Below, in pieces: positions 16,171-26,346 of a stretch of 64,000 bases of DNA. The DNA comes from Paraburkholderia mimosarum LMG 23256 = NBRC 106338 (GTDB lineage: Bacteria; Pseudomonadota; Gammaproteobacteria; Burkholderiales; Burkholderiaceae). A program made the position numbers and the translations under genes. The notes below the pieces were generated by a model. It did not search any database and was not told the origin of the DNA. It saw only the letters and a program-made list of their open reading frames with translations. Within the stretch, counting starts at the first letter, position 1. Each line of letters opens with the position of its first letter. Location: positions 186,001 to 250,000 of the forward strand of contig NZ_BBJJ01000002.1 in the NCBI RefSeq assembly GCF_000739815.1. Direction: 5' to 3'.

Positions 16171-19062
16171 ATGGAACAGATCCGTATCCGTGGGGCCCGA
16201 ACCCACAACCTGAAGAACGTCAATCTGGACCTGCCGCGCCACAAGCTCGTGGTGATCACCGGGCTCTCCGGCTCGGGCAAGTCCTCGCTGGCGTTCGACA
16301 CGCTCTACGCCGAAGGCCAGCGCCGCTACGTGGAGAGCCTCTCGGCCTACGCGCGCCAGTTCCTGCAGCTCATGGAGAAACCCGACGTCGATCTGATCGA
16401 GGGTCTGTCGCCGGCAATTTCCATCGAGCAAAAGGCCACCTCGCACAATCCGCGCTCCACGGTGGGCACGGTCACCGAGATCCACGACTACCTGCGGCTG
16501 CTCTACGCACGCATCGGCACGCCCTACTGCCCGGATCACGAGATTCCGCTGGAATCGCAAAGCGTCTCGCAGATGGTGGACGCCGCGCTCGCCCTGCCCG
16601 AGGAAACGAAGCTCATGATCCTCGCGCCCGTGATCGTCGACCGCAAAGGGGAGCACGCCGAACTCTTCGACGACATGCAGGCGCAGGGCTTCGTGCGCTT
16701 TCGCGTGCGCTCGGGCGGCGGCACGGCCAACGAAGGGGAAGCGAAGATCTACGAAGTCGAGTCGCTGCCCAAGCTCAAGAAGAGCGAGCGCCACACCATC
16801 GACGTGGTCGTCGACCGGCTGAAGGTGCGCCCCGACATGAAGCAGCGTCTCGCGGAGTCGTTCGAAACCGCGCTGCGCCTCTCCGACGGCCGCGCCATCG
16901 CGCTCGAAATGGACACGGACAAGGAGCATCTCTTCAGCTCGAAGTTCGCCTGCCCCATCTGCTCCTATTCGCTGCCGGAGCTGGAGCCGCGACTCTTCTC
17001 GTTCAACAACCCGATGGGCGCGTGCCCCGAATGCGACGGCCTCGGCCAGATCACGTTCTTCGATCCGAAGCGCGTGGTGGCGCACCCGTCGCTTTCGCTC
17101 GCCGCGGGCGCGGTGAAGGGCTGGGACCGGCGCAACCAGTTCTACTTCCAGATGCTGCAGAGTCTGGCCGCGTTCTACGACTTCGACATCGACACCGCGT
17201 TCGAAGACCTGCCAGAAAAGGTGCGCAAGATCCTGCTGTACGGCTCGGGCAAGCAGGAAATCCCGTTTTCGTACATCAACGAGCGCGGCCGCACCTCGGT
17301 GCGCGAGCACGTATTCGAAGGGATCATCCCGAATCTCGAGCGCCGCTACCGCGAAACCGACTCGGCCGCCGTGCGCGAGGAGCTTTCGAAATACCAGAAC
17401 AACCAGGCCTGCCCGCACTGCGAAGGCACGCGCCTGCGCCGCGAAGCGCGCTTCGTGCGCATCGGTGCGAACGAGGACGCGCGCGCCATCTATGAAGTGA
17501 GCGGCTGGCCGCTGCGCGACACGCTCGGCTACTTCCAGACGCTGCGCCTCGAAGGCGCCAAGCGCGAGATCGCCGACAAGGTGGTCAAGGAAATCGTTGC
17601 GCGCCTCATGTTTCTCAACAACGTCGGGCTCGACTATCTCTCGCTCGAACGCAGCGCCGAAACGCTCTCCGGCGGCGAGGCGCAGCGCATCCGCCTCGCC
17701 TCGCAGATCGGCTCGGGCCTCACGGGCGTGATGTACGTGCTCGACGAGCCCTCCATCGGCCTGCATCAGCGCGACAACGACCGCCTCATCGCTACGCTCA
17801 AGCACCTGCGCGACCTCGGCAACTCCGTGATCGTCGTCGAGCACGACGAGGACATGATCCGCATGGCCGACTATGTGGTCGATATGGGTCCGGGCGCCGG
17901 CGAGCACGGCGGCATGGTGATCGCCCAGGGCACGCCTCAGGACATCGAGCGCGACCCGGCCTCGATGACGGGCCAGTACCTCTCGGGCGCGCGCCGCATC
18001 GACTATCCCGACGAACGCATCGAGCCCGGGGAGCGCCGCCTGCGCATCGTCGAGGCGTACGGCAACAACCTCAAGCACGTGACGCTCGACCTGCCGGTGG
18101 GGCTGCTCACCTGCGTGACGGGTGTGTCCGGCTCGGGCAAGTCCACGCTCATCAACGACACGCTGTATCACGCCGTGTCGCAGCATCTGTATGGCTCGTC
18201 GGCGGAACCGGCGCCGTTCGAGGCGATCGAGGGCCTCGAGCACTTCGACAAGGTCATCAACGTCGACCAGTCGCCGATCGGCCGCACGCCGCGCTCGAAC
18301 CCGGCCACCTATACGGGCCTCTTCACGCCCATCCGCGAGTTGTTCGCGGGCGTGCCGGCGGCCAAGGAACGCGGCTACGAATCGGGCCGCTTCTCGTTCA
18401 ACGTGAAGGGCGGCCGCTGCGAAAGCTGCCAGGGCGACGGCGTGCTCAAGGTGGAAATGCACTTCCTGCCGGACGTCTATGTGCCCTGCGACGTCTGCCA
18501 CGGCAAGCGCTACAACCGCGAGACGCTGGAGATCCAGTACAAGGGCCGGAACATCAGCGAAGTGCTCGACATGACCGTCGAAGCCGCCTACGAGTTCTTC
18601 AAGGCCGTGCCGGTCGTGGCGCGCAAGCTCAAGACGCTGCTCGACGTGGGTCTGGGCTATATCCGCCTCGGCCAGTCGGCCACCACGCTTTCGGGCGGCG
18701 AGGCGCAGCGGGTGAAGCTTTCGCTGGAGCTTTCCAAGCGGGACACGGGCCGCACGCTGTATATACTCGATGAACCGACCACGGGCCTGCACTTCCACGA
18801 CATCGCACTCCTGCTCGAAGTGATTCACCGGCTGCGAGATCAGGGCAATACGGTGGTCATCATCGAGCATAATCTCGATGTCATCAAAACCGCCGACTGG
18901 ATCGTGGACATGGGCCCCGAAGGCGGCGCGGGCGGCGGCCAGATCGTGGCCCAGGGCACGCCCGAGCAGGTGGCGAAGTCGAAGGCGAGCTTTACGGGCC
19001 GCTATCTCGCGCCGCTGCTCAAGCGCCAGATAGCCGCGCTCGACACGGCCTCGGGCAAGTAA
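16171..19062 (+). CDS. uvrA: Excinuclease ABC subunit A
   Basis: A 963-residue UvrA of normal length. Walker A GLSGSGKS is at residues 31-38. The first zinc module includes [20 protein letters not shown] followed by CPECDGLG. The ABC signature [16 protein letters not shown] and [11 protein letters not shown] complete the first ATPase. The second half has [10 protein letters not shown], the zinc finger [29 protein letters not shown] and [11 protein letters not shown]. It recognises bulky DNA lesions and loads UvrB in nucleotide excision repair. Divergent from the MFS gene. Confidence 0.98.
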   Translation: MEQIRIRGARTHNLKNVNLDLPRHKLVVITGLSGSGKSSLAFDTLYAEGQRRYVESLSAYARQFLQLMEKPDVDLIEGLSPAISIEQKATSHNPRSTVGTVTEIHDYLRLLYARIGTPYCPDHEIPLESQSVSQMVDAALALPEETKLMILAPVIVDRKGEHAELFDDMQAQGFVRFRVRSGGGTANEGEAKIYEVESLPKLKKSERHTIDVVVDRLKVRPDMKQRLAESFETALRLSDGRAIALEMDTDKEHLFSSKFACPICSYSLPELEPRLFSFNNPMGACPECDGLGQITFFDPKRVVAHPSLSLAAGAVKGWDRRNQFYFQMLQSLAAFYDFDIDTAFEDLPEKVRKILLYGSGKQEIPFSYINERGRTSVREHVFEGIIPNLERRYRETDSAAVREELSKYQNNQACPHCEGTRLRREARFVRIGANEDARAIYEVSGWPLRDTLGYFQTLRLEGAKREIADKVVKEIVARLMFLNNVGLDYLSLERSAETLSGGEAQRIRLASQIGSGLTGVMYVLDEPSIGLHQRDNDRLIATLKHLRDLGNSVIVVEHDEDMIRMADYVVDMGPGAGEHGGMVIAQGTPQDIERDPASMTGQYLSGARRIDYPDERIEPGERRLRIVEAYGNNLKHVTLDLPVGLLTCVTGVSGSGKSTLINDTLYHAVSQHLYGSSAEPAPFEAIEGLEHFDKVINVDQSPIGRTPRSNPATYTGLFTPIRELFAGVPAAKERGYESGRFSFNVKGGRCESCQGDGVLKVEMHFLPDVYVPCDVCHGKRYNRETLEIQYKGRNISEVLDMTVEAAYEFFKAVPVVARKLKTLLDVGLGYIRLGQSATTLSGGEAQRVKLSLELSKRDTGRTLYILDEPTTGLHFHDIALLLEVIHRLRDQGNTVVIIEHNLDVIKTADWIVDMGPEGGAGGGQIVAQGTPEQVAKSKASFTGRYLAPLLKRQIAALDTASGK

Positions 19063-19175
19063 ACAGGTAACCGGGCCGGCGACGGAGCCGGAAAAATTAG
19101 CAGTAGAAATGGCTGCGGCAACAACGGGCCGGGGACGCCAGCGTTCCCGAGGCCTGGAGACGGAATACACCCAAA

Positions 19176-20261
19176 ATGGTCAAGCGCAACGAAGCGACCG
19201 AAGATAAACAGGTGCGCGACCTGCGGCCAAGGACGGTCAGGCTCACGAGCGACATGAGCCTGCCGAAGCTTTCGGCAGTGGAGATCGGCAGCTATGTGGC
19301 CGCGCTCGCCGGCATGTTCGCGGTGCTGCACCTGAACCTGCTCGGCGCGCTGCTCGCGGGGATGCTCGTGTTCCAGCTCGTCCACACCATTTCGCCGCTC
19401 ATCGAGCGGCGCATGTCGAGCAGCCGGGCGCGCTGGCTTTCGGTGGTGCTGGTTTCCATCGTGATCGTGGGCGTCCTGACGGGGCTCACGGTGGGCGTGA
19501 TCGAGCAGTTCGAAAGCGACGTGCCGAGCGTGCAGAAGGTCATGGCGCAGATGATGACGTTCGTCGACCAGGCGCGCGGGCGCATTCCCGAATCCATCGC
19601 GGCCTACCTGCCCGTGGATGTCGCCCAGATGAAGCTCAAGGCGCTCGCGCTGATGCACGAGCACGCCACGCAACTGGGCCAGGGCGGCAAGAGCGCCGCG
19701 CGTGTCTTCGGGCATATCGTGATCGGCATGATCATCGGCGCGATCATCGCCATTGGCGCGCAGAAGAACGCCACGCGGCTGCCGCTTTCCACGGCGTTCG
19801 TCGCGCGCGTCTCGCGTTTTGCCGACGCGTTCCGCCGCATCGTGTTTGCGCAGGTGAAGATTTCGGCGATCAACACGACGTTCACCGGCCTCTTCCTGCT
19901 GGTCGGGCTGCCGCTCTTTCACGCACCGCTGCCGCTCGCGAAGATGCTGGTCGTGGTGACCTTCGTGGTGGGTCTCCTGCCCGTGATCGGCAATCTGATC
20001 TCGAACACGCTGATCGTCGCCATCGCGCTCACCGTGAGCCTGCCCGCGGCAGTCACGGCGCTCGTCTTCCTGATCCTGATCCACAAGCTCGAATACTTCC
20101 TGAACGCACGCATCGTGGGCGGCCAGATCGAGGCGCGCACCTGGGAGCTGCTCGTCGCGATGCTGGTAATGGAAGCCGCGTTCGGCATTCAGGGCGTGAT
20201 CGCCGCGCCCATTTTCTACGCGTATATCAAGCGCGAACTCATCTATCTGCGGCTCGTCTGA
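19176..20261 (+). CDS. AI-2E (PerM/TqsA) family permease
   Basis: A 361-residue integral membrane protein of the AI-2E transporter family. About 40 polar residues precede the first helices (GSYVAALAGMFAVLHLNLLGALLAGMLVFQLV). A long amphipathic segment follows (QFESDVPSVQKVMAQMMTFVDQARGRIPESIAAYLP), then five or more C-terminal helices, ending with VMEAAFGIQGVIAAPIFYAYIKREL, the conserved family C-terminus. Members include the AI-2 exporter TqsA and sodium/proton antiporters; the substrate here is unknown. It follows uvrA by 113 bases and is convergent with narL. Confidence 0.8.
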   Translation: MVKRNEATEDKQVRDLRPRTVRLTSDMSLPKLSAVEIGSYVAALAGMFAVLHLNLLGALLAGMLVFQLVHTISPLIERRMSSSRARWLSVVLVSIVIVGVLTGLTVGVIEQFESDVPSVQKVMAQMMTFVDQARGRIPESIAAYLPVDVAQMKLKALALMHEHATQLGQGGKSAARVFGHIVIGMIIGAIIAIGAQKNATRLPLSTAFVARVSRFADAFRRIVFAQVKISAINTTFTGLFLLVGLPLFHAPLPLAKMLVVVTFVVGLLPVIGNLISNTLIVAIALTVSLPAAVTALVFLILIHKLEYFLNARIVGGQIEARTWELLVAMLVMEAAFGIQGVIAAPIFYAYIKRELIYLRLV

Positions 20262-20291
20262 GCCGCTTTACCGCATGCCCGCGCGCGGCGC

Positions 20292-21014
20292 TCAACGCCC
20301 GCGCGGCTCGCCGCCCGCGTCCGTCATGCCGTCCTGCCCCATCGCATAGATCGCCACTTGCACCCGGCTCGTGAGATTGAGCTTGCGCAGGATGTTGCGC
20401 ACGTGAATCTTCACCGTGCTCTCGGCCAGGTCGAGCGTTCGCGCAATCTCCTTGTTGCTCGCGCCGCGCGCCAGCTCGCGCACGATGTCGCGCTCGCGCG
20501 CCGTGAGCGCCTCGGCGCCCGGACGCGCGGCGCCGGGAGCGCTCGCCACGCCGGCCGCGCCGCTCGCGCCGATCCCACCGGTCGAATGGACGGGCTTGCG
20601 CATCTGCTCCACGAGCTTCGCCGTCATGTGCTCGGTGATGACCGGCTGGCCGCTCGCGGCCTTGCGGATCGCAGCCACCAGCGCGTCCGCGTCGATGCTC
20701 TTGAGCAGGAAGCCGCGCGCACCCTCGCGCATCGCGGCCGTGAGTTCGTCGGCGTCTTCGGAGACGGTGAGCATCACGACCGCCGTCCCCGGCAGATCCT
20801 CAACCAGCAGCTGCAGCGTTTCGAGCCCCGAGAGGCCGGGCATGTTCAGGTCGAGCAGGATGACATCGGGCAAGTACTGCTTGGCGCGCTTGACGCCTTC
20901 GACGCCGTCCGACGCCTCGCCCACCACTTCGAGGTCGGGCTGGCGCTGCAACAGCGCGCTCACGCCCGAGCGAAAGAGCGTGTGATCGTCGATCAGCAGG
21001 ATGCGTATGGTCAT
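20292..21014 (-). CDS. narL: Nitrate/nitrite response regulator NarL
   Basis: A 240-residue NarL/FixJ-family regulator. The receiver domain has the acidic pocket DDH, phosphoacceptor Asp in ILLDLNMPGLSG, and conserved Thr/Lys in MLTVSEDAD and FLLKSID. After a GA-rich linker comes the LuxR-type HTH (LTARERDIVRELARGASNKEIARTLDLAESTVKIHVRNILRKL). It is phosphorylated by NarX in response to nitrate and would activate the nar genes. I took ATG 21014 (MTIRILLIDD) as family-like; an ATG at 21086 overlapping the narX stop would add 24 residues. Confidence 0.9.
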   Translation of the reverse strand: MTIRILLIDDHTLFRSGVSALLQRQPDLEVVGEASDGVEGVKRAKQYLPDVILLDLNMPGLSGLETLQLLVEDLPGTAVVMLTVSEDADELTAAMREGARGFLLKSIDADALVAAIRKAASGQPVITEHMTAKLVEQMRKPVHSTGGIGASGAAGVASAPGAARPGAEALTARERDIVRELARGASNKEIARTLDLAESTVKIHVRNILRKLNLTSRVQVAIYAMGQDGMTDAGGEPRGR

Positions 21015-21082
21015 GGAATCGTTATCGGTCGTAGCGTTGAGGCGAGGTCTTCCGGTTCCGGTCGGGATGCCTGCCGCCCCGT

Positions 21083-23065
21083 TCATGCGGCCATGCGGCT
21101 CGCGCCCGGCAGCACGAGTTCGACGCGTGCGCCGCGCCCCGGCGCGCTGTCGAGCGCGAGCACGGCGGCAAGGCGTCTCGCGCGCTCCTGCATGATGTGA
21201 AAGCCGACATGCGATTCGCCGCGTGAGGCGATCTCGGCGGGATCATAGCCCACACCATCGTCCTCGATCGTCAGGCGAAAGTCGCGTCCGTTCACGACGC
21301 TCACGTGCACGTGCAGCGCCTCCGCATGCTTGCGCGTGTTCGAGAGCGCCTCCTGCAGCACGAAGAGCACCTGCAGTTGCTGGTCGGGCGGCAGCGGCGG
21401 CCCGTCTTCGTCGCGATAGTCGAGCACCAGCTCGGCGTCCGACTGGCGCCGAAAGCGTGCGACGGTGTCCTCGACGGCGAGGCGCAGCTTGCCCGGGGCG
21501 AGCTTCGTGCGGAAATTGAGCAGCAGCTCGCGCACGTCGTCGTAGCTTTCTTCCACGCCGCCCGCGAGGAGCGGCACGATTTCGCGGATCTCGTCGAGAT
21601 CGCCGCGCCCGGTGGCGCCATCGAGCAAATGCACCTGCATCTTCAGGAAGCTCAGGCCCTGGGCGATGCTGTCGTGCAGACCCTGGGCGACGAGATTGCG
21701 CTCCTCGGAGACGGCGAGCTGGCGCCCGAGCGCCACGAGACGCCGGTTCATGAGCGCCACGCCGAGATGACGGCCGAGCGTCTGGAGCAGTTGCACGCCG
21801 GAAGGCGCAATCTCGCGCTCGCGCCGGAAGTGCAGGGAAAACGTGCCCAACGTCTCGTTCTGCGCGACGATGGCCGACACCACGACACTCACGAACCCCG
21901 CCTTCAGGCAACGCTGCGCGAGCACGCTGTCTTCGCGGATGCCCGCGCCCGAGCCCTGCGGCGCCATCAGACCGAAGACGACCGGCGCCTCGGCCGAAGC
22001 GCCGCCACAGGTGCAATCGGCCGCGGGCATGCAGTGCTCGGCGCGTGTAATCGCTTCGGGCATGCCTTCGGACACCAGCAGATGCAGATTGCCGTCGTCG
22101 GGCGAGACGACGCGCACGGTGCCGCCGTCGGCGTCGAATTCGCGCATCACGCGCGTGAGGAAATCGCGGCAGACGTCTTCCGTAGCCCCCGGCGTGTTGA
22201 GGAACGCCGCCATCTCGTAGAGCGTGGCGAGTTCGCGGTTTTGCGCCGCCAGCTGCGCGGTCTTGGCGTCCACGCGTTCGGCGAGATCCCGGTACAGCGC
22301 CTGCAGCTCCGCGACCATGCGATTGAAGCCTTGCGTGAGGTGGCCGAACTCGTCGGACGTCTCGACCGGCAAACGCGTGTCGAACTCCTGCGCCTCGATG
22401 CGCGCGAGCCCTTCCTGCAAACGCTGCACGGGCGCCACGAACCATTGGTAGAGCAGATAGACGATGGCTATCGTGCCCACGCAGGAAAGCGCCGCGAGCG
22501 CGACCTGCGAGATGCGCAGCCACGCGGTCTTGCGCGCGTTCTCGCGCTCGATCAGGCTGACGAGCCCGTTTGCCTCGTCGATGAAACCGGGCAGGAGGCC
22601 GATGTACGTCGAAGGCGCTCCCGCGCCGGCGGCGAGCTCGCGCAGCGCAGCGGGCTTCAGTTGCTGGCTCCACGCCGTTGCGACGCGCTCGAACTGCGCG
22701 TGGATGCCGGCATCCGCGGGAAGGAAGAGCGGCCGCGCCGGATCGCCGTCGCGCAAGGCGAGCAGCGTCGCGTCGAGCTGGCGCATCTGCGTGTCGACTT
22801 GCGCGGGTTTGCCGGTGCGGGCCTCCCATAGCGCGATCGCCACCGCGTTGGCGCGCATGCGCAGGCTCCCGGCGTCGTTGATCGCGGCCCCGCCGCCTTC
22901 GAGCTGCCACGAGAGCCACAGTGTGCCGCTGATCATCGCGAGCACGAGCGCGAGGGCGACCGTGGAGAGCACGACGATGCGCGTGGAGAGCCGCCGCGGG
23001 AACGGCGCGGCCTGCGCGCCGGCGCTTTTGGCAGAACCTGTTGCGGAATCGGAAGACTCGGTCAT
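21083..23065 (-). CDS. narX: Nitrate/nitrite sensor histidine kinase NarX
   Basis: A 660-residue membrane sensor. TM1 (about residues 29-50) precedes the periplasmic domain with the P-box INDAGSLRMRANAVAIAL that binds nitrate. TM2 (about 190-210) is followed by a HAMP linker, a central cysteine-bearing GAF-like module (CMPAADCTCGG), the HisKA_3 phosphoacceptor in NLVAQGLHDSIAQGLSFLKMQ and the ATPase motif DDGVGYDPAEI. It controls NarL. narX-narL lie downstream of narI after two hairpins and are probably transcribed partly on their own. Confidence 0.95.
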   Translation of the reverse strand: MTESSDSATGSAKSAGAQAAPFPRRLSTRIVVLSTVALALVLAMISGTLWLSWQLEGGGAAINDAGSLRMRANAVAIALWEARTGKPAQVDTQMRQLDATLLALRDGDPARPLFLPADAGIHAQFERVATAWSQQLKPAALRELAAGAGAPSTYIGLLPGFIDEANGLVSLIERENARKTAWLRISQVALAALSCVGTIAIVYLLYQWFVAPVQRLQEGLARIEAQEFDTRLPVETSDEFGHLTQGFNRMVAELQALYRDLAERVDAKTAQLAAQNRELATLYEMAAFLNTPGATEDVCRDFLTRVMREFDADGGTVRVVSPDDGNLHLLVSEGMPEAITRAEHCMPAADCTCGGASAEAPVVFGLMAPQGSGAGIREDSVLAQRCLKAGFVSVVVSAIVAQNETLGTFSLHFRREREIAPSGVQLLQTLGRHLGVALMNRRLVALGRQLAVSEERNLVAQGLHDSIAQGLSFLKMQVHLLDGATGRGDLDEIREIVPLLAGGVEESYDDVRELLLNFRTKLAPGKLRLAVEDTVARFRRQSDAELVLDYRDEDGPPLPPDQQLQVLFVLQEALSNTRKHAEALHVHVSVVNGRDFRLTIEDDGVGYDPAEIASRGESHVGFHIMQERARRLAAVLALDSAPGRGARVELVLPGASRMAA

Positions 23066-23372
23066 GGCGGGTTAGGGAAAGCGGCTGCGCGGAAACGTCG
23101 GCGCTTGCACCTGGCACTACCTCGCATCACCAGGCATTATCTGACGGAGCACGGCGGATGGCTCGCAATGTCGTATATCGGCAGACGGCTGCGACACTAT
23201 GCGGCAGGTCATCCGTCTTCCCCGGCAAGCTCAAGCCGTTGCCGTTGCGCGACCCGGTCCATGTGCATCGTAAAAGTGCGGGGAATGCGAGCGCGGCTCG
23301 CTCCCCGCGAAAGAACGGCCATCCCCACGGCCGTTCACAGGCAAGCACAGCCCGCCGCGCCCGCGCCGCTTG
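23066..23372. other. Intergenic region between narI and narX
   Basis: 307 bases without a gene. The half next to narI holds two successive hairpins (23278-23309 and 23313-23336). The half next to narX should contain the narXL promoter, but no clear -35/-10 pair was recognised. Confidence 0.6.
23278..23336 (-). terminator. Paired hairpins after narI
   Basis: A stem of GCGGGGA...GCGAGC type (23278-23309), followed on the minus strand by ACTTTTA, is preceded by a second stem of GAACGGCC and GGCCGTTC (23313-23336). Together they lie 37-95 bases past the narI stop and probably end the narK1-narI transcript. Confidence 0.6.
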
Positions 23373-24056
23373 CTAGCGGCTACGCACGAGCTGCCAGGCG
23401 CGCGACAGATAAGTGATCGAGGCAAAGCCGCTCCACACGTGCACGAGGCGCGTGAACGGGAAGATCACGAACAGCGTCATGCCCATGAAAAGGTGCAGGC
23501 GGAAGACGAGCGGCGCGCCAGCCACATGGCTCGCCGCGTCGCCGCGGAACGTGACGATGTGCTGTGCCCAGGTCATGAGCCGCACCATCATCGCGCCGTC
23601 CATGTGGGTCGCCGATTCGCCGATCGTCGTGAGCCCGAGCAGCAGCGTGACGAGCAGCCACAGCAGCAGCACCTTGTCGCCCACGCGCGTCACGGCCGAA
23701 ACGCGTGCGTTCGAAAGCCGCCGATGCAGCAGGATGGCGAGGCCCACGAGACACATCGACCCCATCACGCCGCCCGCGACCATCGCCACGAGCTGCTTGA
23801 CCGCATGCGGCACGCCGAGCCAGTCCCACACCGCGACGGGCGTGAGGAGCCCGAACAGATGGCCGAAGAAGAGCCCGAGAATGCCCACGTGGAAGAGAAT
23901 GTTGCCGAGCCGCAGATGCCCGCGATAGAGCAGCTGCGAGCTGTCCGCCTTCCATGTGTACTGCTCGCGCTCGAAGCGCGCGAGGCTGCCGAACAGGAAG
24001 ATGGCGGCGGCAATGTAGGGATAGATGCCGAACAAAAACGGGTTGAGCGTGTTCAT
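23373..24056 (-). CDS. narI: Respiratory nitrate reductase gamma subunit
   Basis: A 227-residue cytochrome b of normal NarI length with five membrane helices. It begins FLFGIYPYIAAAIFLFGSLARF and carries haem-ligand histidines in RGHLRLGNILFHVGILGLFFGH and in the last helices (LVFRLHLFMGMTLFVIFPFTRLVHVWSG). It oxidises quinol at the periplasmic side and passes electrons to NarH. The start ATG overlaps the narJ stop codon (ATGA), indicating coupled translation. It is the last gene of the narGHJI operon. Confidence 0.97.
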   Translation of the reverse strand: MNTLNPFLFGIYPYIAAAIFLFGSLARFEREQYTWKADSSQLLYRGHLRLGNILFHVGILGLFFGHLFGLLTPVAVWDWLGVPHAVKQLVAMVAGGVMGSMCLVGLAILLHRRLSNARVSAVTRVGDKVLLLWLLVTLLLGLTTIGESATHMDGAMMVRLMTWAQHIVTFRGDAASHVAGAPLVFRLHLFMGMTLFVIFPFTRLVHVWSGFASITYLSRAWQLVRSR

Positions 24057-24775
24057 GGCGATTCCTTTGCGCAGGCAGCCGAGGCGGCCGAGGCAGCTGA
24101 GGTGGCTGCGGCGGTCACGGCGGCAGACCCCGCTCGCGGGTGAAAATGAACGACCTGCGGTGAATGGCTCGCGCCGAATGTGTGCATGAGCGGCTCGACG
24201 CCGTCCGCACCGGTGCCGAAGCGCTCGAGCGCCTCGTCCATGTCGCGCACGGGCGCGCCCGCGAGCGGCAGCGGCTCGACGTCGCTCAGCTGGCACAGCA
24301 CCGTGAAGATGCCCGCATAGGGGCTTTCGTTCTTTTCGAGCTGATTGCCGAGCGCGGCAAGGACGTGAATCGCCTCGCCAAGCAGCGCGCTCGCCTCCTT
24401 TTCACCGATCAGGCCGAGCACTTCGAGAAAGAGCGGTACGTAGTCGGGCAGCTCGTTCGTCGCCACGTCGAGCCCATGGCTGCGGTATTCGTCGAGCAGA
24501 TCGACCATCGCCTGGCCGCGTGCGCGGCTCTCGCCGTGCACGTGCTCGAAGAGATGCAGCGAGTGGCGCGGATTGCGGTCGAAAGTCGCCACGTAGTCTT
24601 CCTGCGACGCGACGAGCGAGCGAGCGCGCAGCGCCGCGATGAGCGGCGCGAGCTCGCGCGCGGCCATTGCGCCGTTCGGTGCGGCGTCGAGCGCGGCCTC
24701 GATGTCGTCGAGGGCGTCGAGCAGGGGCTGCCCGGGATAGTCAAGCAGCGCGGAAAGCACGGAATAGAGCGACAT
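24053..24775 (-). CDS. narJ: Nitrate reductase assembly chaperone NarJ
   Basis: A 240-residue cytoplasmic TorD/NarJ-type chaperone, mostly helical, beginning LYSVLSALLDYPGQPLLDALDDIEAAL. The family-conserved segment DLPDYVPLFLEVLGL appears here as NELPDYVPLFLEVLGLIGEKEA. The last 35 residues are a low-complexity Ala/Ser tail. It holds apo-NarG for molybdenum-cofactor insertion and is not part of the mature enzyme. GGAGGA lies 8 bases before ATG 24775. It sits between narH (17-base gap) and narI (overlap). Confidence 0.95.
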   Translation of the reverse strand: MSLYSVLSALLDYPGQPLLDALDDIEAALDAAPNGAMAARELAPLIAALRARSLVASQEDYVATFDRNPRHSLHLFEHVHGESRARGQAMVDLLDEYRSHGLDVATNELPDYVPLFLEVLGLIGEKEASALLGEAIHVLAALGNQLEKNESPYAGIFTVLCQLSDVEPLPLAGAPVRDMDEALERFGTGADGVEPLMHTFGASHSPQVVHFHPRAGSAAVTAAATSAASAASAACAKESP

Positions 24776-24792
24776 GATCGAAGTCCTCCCGC

Positions 24793-26346
24793 TCAAGCTT
24801 CCGAAGGCGTCTTGCGACGCGACTTCGGCATGTCGACATACACCACGCTGCCTTCGACCTTCGAGCCGAAGAGCGAGCCGTCCGAAACGCCGCCCGAGCA
24901 GCCGTTGCCGAACGAGAAGCCGCAACTGCCCTTCTCGTTGAACGAGTCCTCGACCATCTCCTTGTGCGACGACGGCACGACGAAGCGGTCTTCGTAGTTC
25001 GCGATCGCCATGATGCGGTACATGTCCTCGACTTGTTGCGCCGTGAGGCCCACACGCTCGAGCACGGCGTCGTCGTTCACGCCGTCCACGGTCTGCGTGC
25101 GCTCGTAGGCGCGCATCGCCAGCATGCGGCTGAGTGCGCTGACCACGGGCTTCTCGTCGCCGGCGGTGAGCAGATTGGCGAGGTAGCGCATTGGAATGCG
25201 CAGGCTCTCGACGTCGGGAATCACGCCGTCCATGCCGGTATGGCCCGCGTCCGCTGCCGACTGGATCGGCGAAAGCGGCGGGACGTACCAGACCATCGGC
25301 AGCGTGCGGTACTCGGGATGCAGCGGGAACGCGATCTTCCACTCGACCGCCATCCGATACACGGGCGAGCGCACGGCGGCGTCGAGCCAGCTTTGCGGCA
25401 CGCCCTGGCGACGCGCCTCGGCCTGAATCGCGGGATCGTGCGGATCGAGAAACACGTCGAGCTGCGACTGATAGAGATCCTGTGTCGATTCGACCGAAGC
25501 CGCCTCACTGATCCGGTCCGCGTCGTAGAGCATCACTCCGAGATAACGGATGCGGCCCACGCACGTTTCCGAGCACACGGTCGGCTGTCCCGCCTCGATG
25601 CGCGGATAGCAGAAGATGCACTTCTCGGCCTTGCCGCTCTTCCAGTTGAAGTACATCTTCTTGTACGGGCAGCCCGAAATGCACATGCGCCAGCCGCGGC
25701 ACTTGTCCTGATCGACGAGCACGATGCCGTCGTCTTCGCGCTTGTACACCGAGCCCGACGGGCACGACGCCACGCAAGCGGGGTTCAGGCAGTGCTCGCA
25801 CAAACGCGGCAGATACATCATGAAGGTGTTTTCGAAGCTCGAGTACATCTCCTTCTGCACGTTCTCGAACAGCTTGTCGCGGCTGCGCTTCTCGAACTCG
25901 CCGCCAAGATCGTCTTCCCAGTTGGGACCCCAATGGATCTTGTCCATCTTCTTGCCGGTGATGACCGACACGGGGCGCGCGGTGGGCGGCGTCTGCGAGA
26001 GAGGCGCCTTCTGCAGATGCTCGTAGTCGTAAGTGAACGGCTCGTAGTAGTCGTCGATGCCGGGCAGGTTCGGGTTGGCGAACAGGTTGGCCAGCACCTT
26101 GAGCTTCGGACCCTGGCGCGGCTCGATCTTGCCGTTCGGGTTACGCACCCAGCCGCCGTTCCACTTCTCCTGGTTCTCCCATTCCTTCGGATAGCCGATG
26201 CCGGGCTTCGTCTCGACGTTGTTGAACCACGCGTATTCGACGCCATCGCGCGAAGTCCACACGTTCTTGCACGTGACCGAGCACGTGTGGCAGCCGATGC
26301 ACTTGTCGAGGTTCAGGACCATCGCCACCTGGGCGCGGATTTTCAT
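24793..26346 (-). CDS. narH: Respiratory nitrate reductase beta subunit
   Basis: A 517-residue iron-sulfur subunit of normal length. Four cysteine groups are visible: CIGCHTCSVTCKNVW near the N-terminus, CEHCLNPACVASCPSG, CRGWRMCISGCPYK and CIFCYPR...CSETC. In the CRGW group Trp replaces a Cys, the NarH hallmark of a [3Fe-4S] cluster. It carries electrons from NarI haems to NarG. The ATG overlaps the narG stop (ATGA). Confidence 0.98.
   Translation of the reverse strand: MKIRAQVAMVLNLDKCIGCHTCSVTCKNVWTSRDGVEYAWFNNVETKPGIGYPKEWENQEKWNGGWVRNPNGKIEPRQGPKLKVLANLFANPNLPGIDDYYEPFTYDYEHLQKAPLSQTPPTARPVSVITGKKMDKIHWGPNWEDDLGGEFEKRSRDKLFENVQKEMYSSFENTFMMYLPRLCEHCLNPACVASCPSGSVYKREDDGIVLVDQDKCRGWRMCISGCPYKKMYFNWKSGKAEKCIFCYPRIEAGQPTVCSETCVGRIRYLGVMLYDADRISEAASVESTQDLYQSQLDVFLDPHDPAIQAEARRQGVPQSWLDAAVRSPVYRMAVEWKIAFPLHPEYRTLPMVWYVPPLSPIQSAADAGHTGMDGVIPDVESLRIPMRYLANLLTAGDEKPVVSALSRMLAMRAYERTQTVDGVNDDAVLERVGLTAQQVEDMYRIMAIANYEDRFVVPSSHKEMVEDSFNEKGSCGFSFGNGCSGGVSDGSLFGSKVEGSVVYVDMPKSRRKTPSEA

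Noticed and set aside
16006..19170. A 1054-codon open frame antisense to uvrA, and similar long antisense frames over narG, narH and the KefB-type gene
   Set aside because: They mirror real genes, are Arg/His/Ala-rich without domains, and result from high GC codon bias.
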